8,432 bases of DNA, from positions 1 to 8,432 of the forward strand of contig JAADEV010000043.1 in assembly GCA_013153295.1 (NCBI GenBank). Direction: 5' to 3'. The notes beneath the pieces are model-generated. The model was not told the origin of the DNA, did not search any database, and saw only the letters and a program-made list of their open reading frames with translations. The translations under genes were made by a program, and so were the position numbers. The number at the start of each line of letters is the position of its first letter. Within the stretch, counting starts at the first letter, position 1. This document shows, in pieces, positions 6,882 to 8,432 of this stretch. Source of the DNA: Aquificota bacterium (GTDB taxonomy: Bacteria; Aquificota; Aquificia; Aquificales; Hydrogenothermaceae).

Positions 6882-7298
6882 ATGAGAAAGGTTATTCTGC
6901 CATTACTTGTTAGCTGTGTAGTTGCATACGCAGGTGGAATATCTATAGAGGATACAAAGAAAGACCCTATACTAAGGGGCAAATTCCTTGCTAAACACTG
7001 TGCTTGGTGCCACGATATAGAAAAAAATCTACTTGCCCCACCTTTTAAGGTAATAATGGAAAGATACAAAAATGTGCCAGACGAGGTGTTAAAGGAACAG
7101 CTTTTTAACTCCATAAAAAACGGTAGTGAAGGTAAATGGGCTAAATGGATGAAGGAGAACCTTAGGTTTAAAATGGGCAAGCCCCAGAGAAACCTGTATA
7201 TGCCTGCCCAAAAACCTTTTTACACAGATGAAGAGATTAGACTTATAATAGACTGGCTTTTAACCTTAAAAAAACAGAAAAACTCTACTTCGCCTTAA
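6882..7298 (+). CDS. Second periplasmic monoheme c-type cytochrome of the nos operon
   Basis: A 138-residue protein with an N-terminal signal (MRKVILPLLVSCVVAYA, cleavage after Ala17). Cys12 in LVSC could be read as a lipobox, but the hydrophobic stretch before it is short, so ordinary cleavage is preferred. The heme site is CAWCH at 40-44. Met107 in LYMPAQ is the likely sixth iron ligand, and APPFKVI at 52-58 aligns with the same block in the first cytochrome. The central region has an insertion of about 10 residues relative to that protein. It is likely an electron carrier to NosZ, or between the quinol-oxidising complex and the other cytochrome (inference). It ends the nos operon; its last 14 bases overlap the end of the convergent copper-chaperone gene. 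Confidence 0.9.
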   Translation: MRKVILPLLVSCVVAYAGGISIEDTKKDPILRGKFLAKHCAWCHDIEKNLLAPPFKVIMERYKNVPDEVLKEQLFNSIKNGSEGKWAKWMKENLRFKMGKPQRNLYMPAQKPFYTDEEIRLIIDWLLTLKKQKNSTSP

Positions 7299-7704
7299 CA
7301 GGGGCTTCTATCTGGATTTTCCCAGACTTTTTAAATATTAATGTAAACTTAACTTTGTCCCCTTCCTTTAGGGGCTTTTTCAGTCCCATAAGCATAATAT
7401 GGTAGCCCCCCGGTTTTAGCTTAACCTCTGAGTGTGGGGGTATTACCAGTTTATCAATATGAACCATCTTCATAACGCCGTTTTCATTTACAGTTTTGTG
7501 TAGCTGAACCATCTTGCTTATATCACTTTCAACCTTTAATAGAACATCAGCCTCGTCCCCTTCGTTTTCTATCTCCATAAACAAGGCACTGTTTTTCATA
7601 TTAGGGGGAACTGCCCTTACCCAAGGGTCTTCAATCTCTATCTTTGGCTTACCGTAAGCTACAAAGGAAAGGATTAAAACCAATGTAAAAACCTTCTTTA
7701 ACAT
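7285..7704 (-). CDS. pcuC: PCu(A)C-family periplasmic copper chaperone
   Basis: Secreted Cu(I) chaperone of the family that delivers copper to CuA sites, usually with Sco proteins. It has 139 residues. The signal peptide at about 1-18 (MLKKVFTLVLILSFVAYG) is followed by a cupredoxin-like domain starting IEIEDPWVRAVPP. The copper motif H-x10-M-x21-H-x-M is exact: His69, Met80, His102 and Met104, in QLHKTV, GVMKM and GGYHIMLMGL. Family members often have Met directly after the first His; here it is Lys70. It is the second gene of a two-gene operon with sco1, 12 bp downstream, with an AAGGAGG site overlapping the sco1 stop. It is convergent with the nos operon, with a 14-base tail overlap. The neighbouring genes suggest it serves the CuA site of NosZ, though service to a cytochrome oxidase cannot be excluded. 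Confidence 0.92.
   Translation of the reverse strand: MLKKVFTLVLILSFVAYGKPKIEIEDPWVRAVPPNMKNSALFMEIENEGDEADVLLKVESDISKMVQLHKTVNENGVMKMVHIDKLVIPPHSEVKLKPGGYHIMLMGLKKPLKEGDKVKFTLIFKKSGKIQIEAPVKAK
7311..7332 (+). terminator. Weak candidate terminator for the nos operon
   Basis: TCTGG (7311-7315) can pair with CCAGA (7322-7326) around a six-base loop, followed by a C and five T. It lies 13 bases past the stop of the last nos-operon gene, inside the 3' end of the convergent chaperone gene. The stem is only 5 bp, so this is tentative; no better terminator was seen for either strand. Confidence 0.25.
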
Positions 7705-7716
7705 ATCTAAACCTCC

Positions 7717-8325
7717 TTATTTATCTCCGAAGTATTCCATAACCCATATTATATCCTTTGCGATCTTTTCAGGGTCTTCGTTTGCAGGTCTAAATATAAG
7801 TCTCATTATACCGTTTTTGTCCACAAAGTATATAAACGCTGTATGGTCTACCAGATAACCAACATCTGGGTTGTCCTCAACTGGGACTTTCTTGTAGTAG
7901 GCACGGAATATTTTAGCCACCTTTTTTATCTCCTCCGCTGAGCCAGTTAGTCCTACAATATGCTTCCCTGTAGGGTCAAAGTAGGAAATAAACTGCTTCA
8001 GCTTTTCAGGGGTATCCCTTTCAGGGTCTACAGATATAAACAGAACTTTTACTTTATCTTTATGCTTTCCTAATTTTTCTAAGGTTTCCTTTATACGATA
8101 CATAGATGTTGGACAAACATCTGGACAGTAGGTATACCCGAAAAATATAAGTAGGTAGTATCCCCTAAAGTCTGAGAATTTGACCTTTTTACCGTTATGG
8201 TCTATTAGTGTAAAGTCTGGTATCTTCTGTATGTAAGGATACCCGTAAAACTGGTGGGCATTTACACTAAAGGCTAAACTAAGTATAACAACAGTCAAGG
8301 CGGTAATTATTTTTCTATAAAACAT
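7717..8325 (-). CDS. sco1: Sco1/SenC-family copper chaperone/thiol protein
   Basis: Thioredoxin-fold protein of the SCO1/SenC/PrrC family, which binds Cu(I)/Cu(II) and reduces or metallates CuA sites. It has 202 residues. The N-terminal hydrophobic segment (about 5-23) ends SVNA-H and looks cleavable, so the mature protein may be soluble; many Sco proteins instead keep this segment as an anchor. The metal and redox site is CPDVCP (Cys67 and Cys71, the family CxxxC) with His161 in LVDHTAF. Other family marks are IPDFTLIDHNGKKV (35-48) and SVDPERDTPEKL (98-109). The ATG has an AAGGAGGGG site. It is first in an operon with the PCu(A)C chaperone and is preceded by a TATAAT element and a perfect FNR-type box, so it is probably expressed with the nos genes and serves NosZ (inference). 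Confidence 0.94.
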   Translation of the reverse strand: MFYRKIITALTVVILSLAFSVNAHQFYGYPYIQKIPDFTLIDHNGKKVKFSDFRGYYLLIFFGYTYCPDVCPTSMYRIKETLEKLGKHKDKVKVLFISVDPERDTPEKLKQFISYFDPTGKHIVGLTGSAEEIKKVAKIFRAYYKKVPVEDNPDVGYLVDHTAFIYFVDKNGIMRLIFRPANEDPEKIAKDIIWVMEYFGDK

Positions 8326-8369
8326 CTCTAACCCCTCCTTTTCGGTTAGTGGGTATTTACCTATTTACC

Positions 8370-8375
8370 ATTATA
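8370..8375 (-). promoter_or_regulatory. -10 element of the sco1 operon (extended -10)
   Basis: On the minus strand the sequence reads TGATATAAT, a perfect TATAAT with the upstream TG of an extended -10. The predicted start site is near 8363, giving a leader of about 38 bases to the ATG at 8325. No clear -35 hexamer is present; the FNR-type box takes that place. Confidence 0.62.
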
Positions 8376-8399
8376 TCAGTGTAATACCTTTTTTTATTT

Positions 8400-8413
8400 T
8401 TGATTTAAATCAA
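8400..8413. promoter_or_regulatory. Perfect FNR/DNR-type operator upstream of sco1
   Basis: TTGAT-TTAA-ATCAA is a full match to the FNR-family palindrome TTGAT-N4-ATCAA. Its centre at 8406.5 is about 43 bp upstream of the start site predicted from the TATAAT at 8370-8375, close to the class II activator position. The rest of 8326-8432 shows no gene. A divergent gene beyond the window edge could share this site. Confidence 0.7.
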
Positions 8414-8432
8414 TGCCATACTCTTTTTAAGA

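Noticed and set aside
6882..6935. Lipoprotein signal in the second cytochrome (LVSC at residues 9-12)
   Set aside because: The hydrophobic stretch before Cys12 is too short, and a normal cleavage site (AYA-G) follows at residue 17.
6851..7180. Minus-strand open frame of 109 codons over the second cytochrome
   Set aside because: Antisense to a clear heme-binding cytochrome; no family resemblance.

Overview
The window is a nitrous oxide reductase (nos) locus of the clade II ('atypical', Sec-exported) type, with its likely regulator and a copper-delivery operon. The low G+C content, heavy use of ATA (Ile) and AGA/AGG (Arg) codons, strong AGGAGG ribosome sites and Lys/Glu-rich proteins fit a thermophilic Aquificota-type bacterium, for example Hydrogenothermaceae such as Persephonella or Sulfurihydrogenibium. 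That placement is inference from style, not from a search.

Layout. (1) 1-528, minus strand: a Crp/Fnr-family regulator whose C-terminus runs off the window's left edge. (2) 529-664: a divergent control region with one good and one imperfect FNR-type box (TTGAT-N4-ATCAA class), the good one centred 41.5 bp upstream of a predicted start site. (3) 665-7298, plus strand: one compact operon, monoheme cytochrome c - nosZ - nosB - nosL - nosD - nosF - nosY - second monoheme cytochrome c, with gaps of 14 bp or less or overlaps after nosZ. (4) 7285-8325, minus strand: sco1 followed by a PCu(A)C-type copper chaperone, convergent with the nos operon and overlapping its last gene by 14 bp. (5) 8326-8432: the promoter of the sco1 operon, with a TATAAT element and a perfect FNR-type box at 8400-8413.

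How the genes work together. NosZ reduces N2O to N2 in the periplasm using CuA and CuZ copper-sulfur centres. NosD, NosF and NosY form the ABC-type system needed for CuZ maturation, and NosL is the outward-facing copper lipoprotein chaperone. NosB is a membrane protein of unknown function typical of clade II loci. The two small cytochromes c are likely electron donors to NosZ; no nosR, nosG or nosH is present here. Sco1 and PCu(A)C are periplasmic Cu(I) chaperones of the sort that load CuA sites. The shared FNR-type boxes suggest that respiration genes and copper-loading genes are switched on together under anaerobic or NO/N2O conditions.

No RNA genes, mobile elements, CRISPR arrays or long repeats were seen. 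No stretch longer than about 140 bp lacks a gene.
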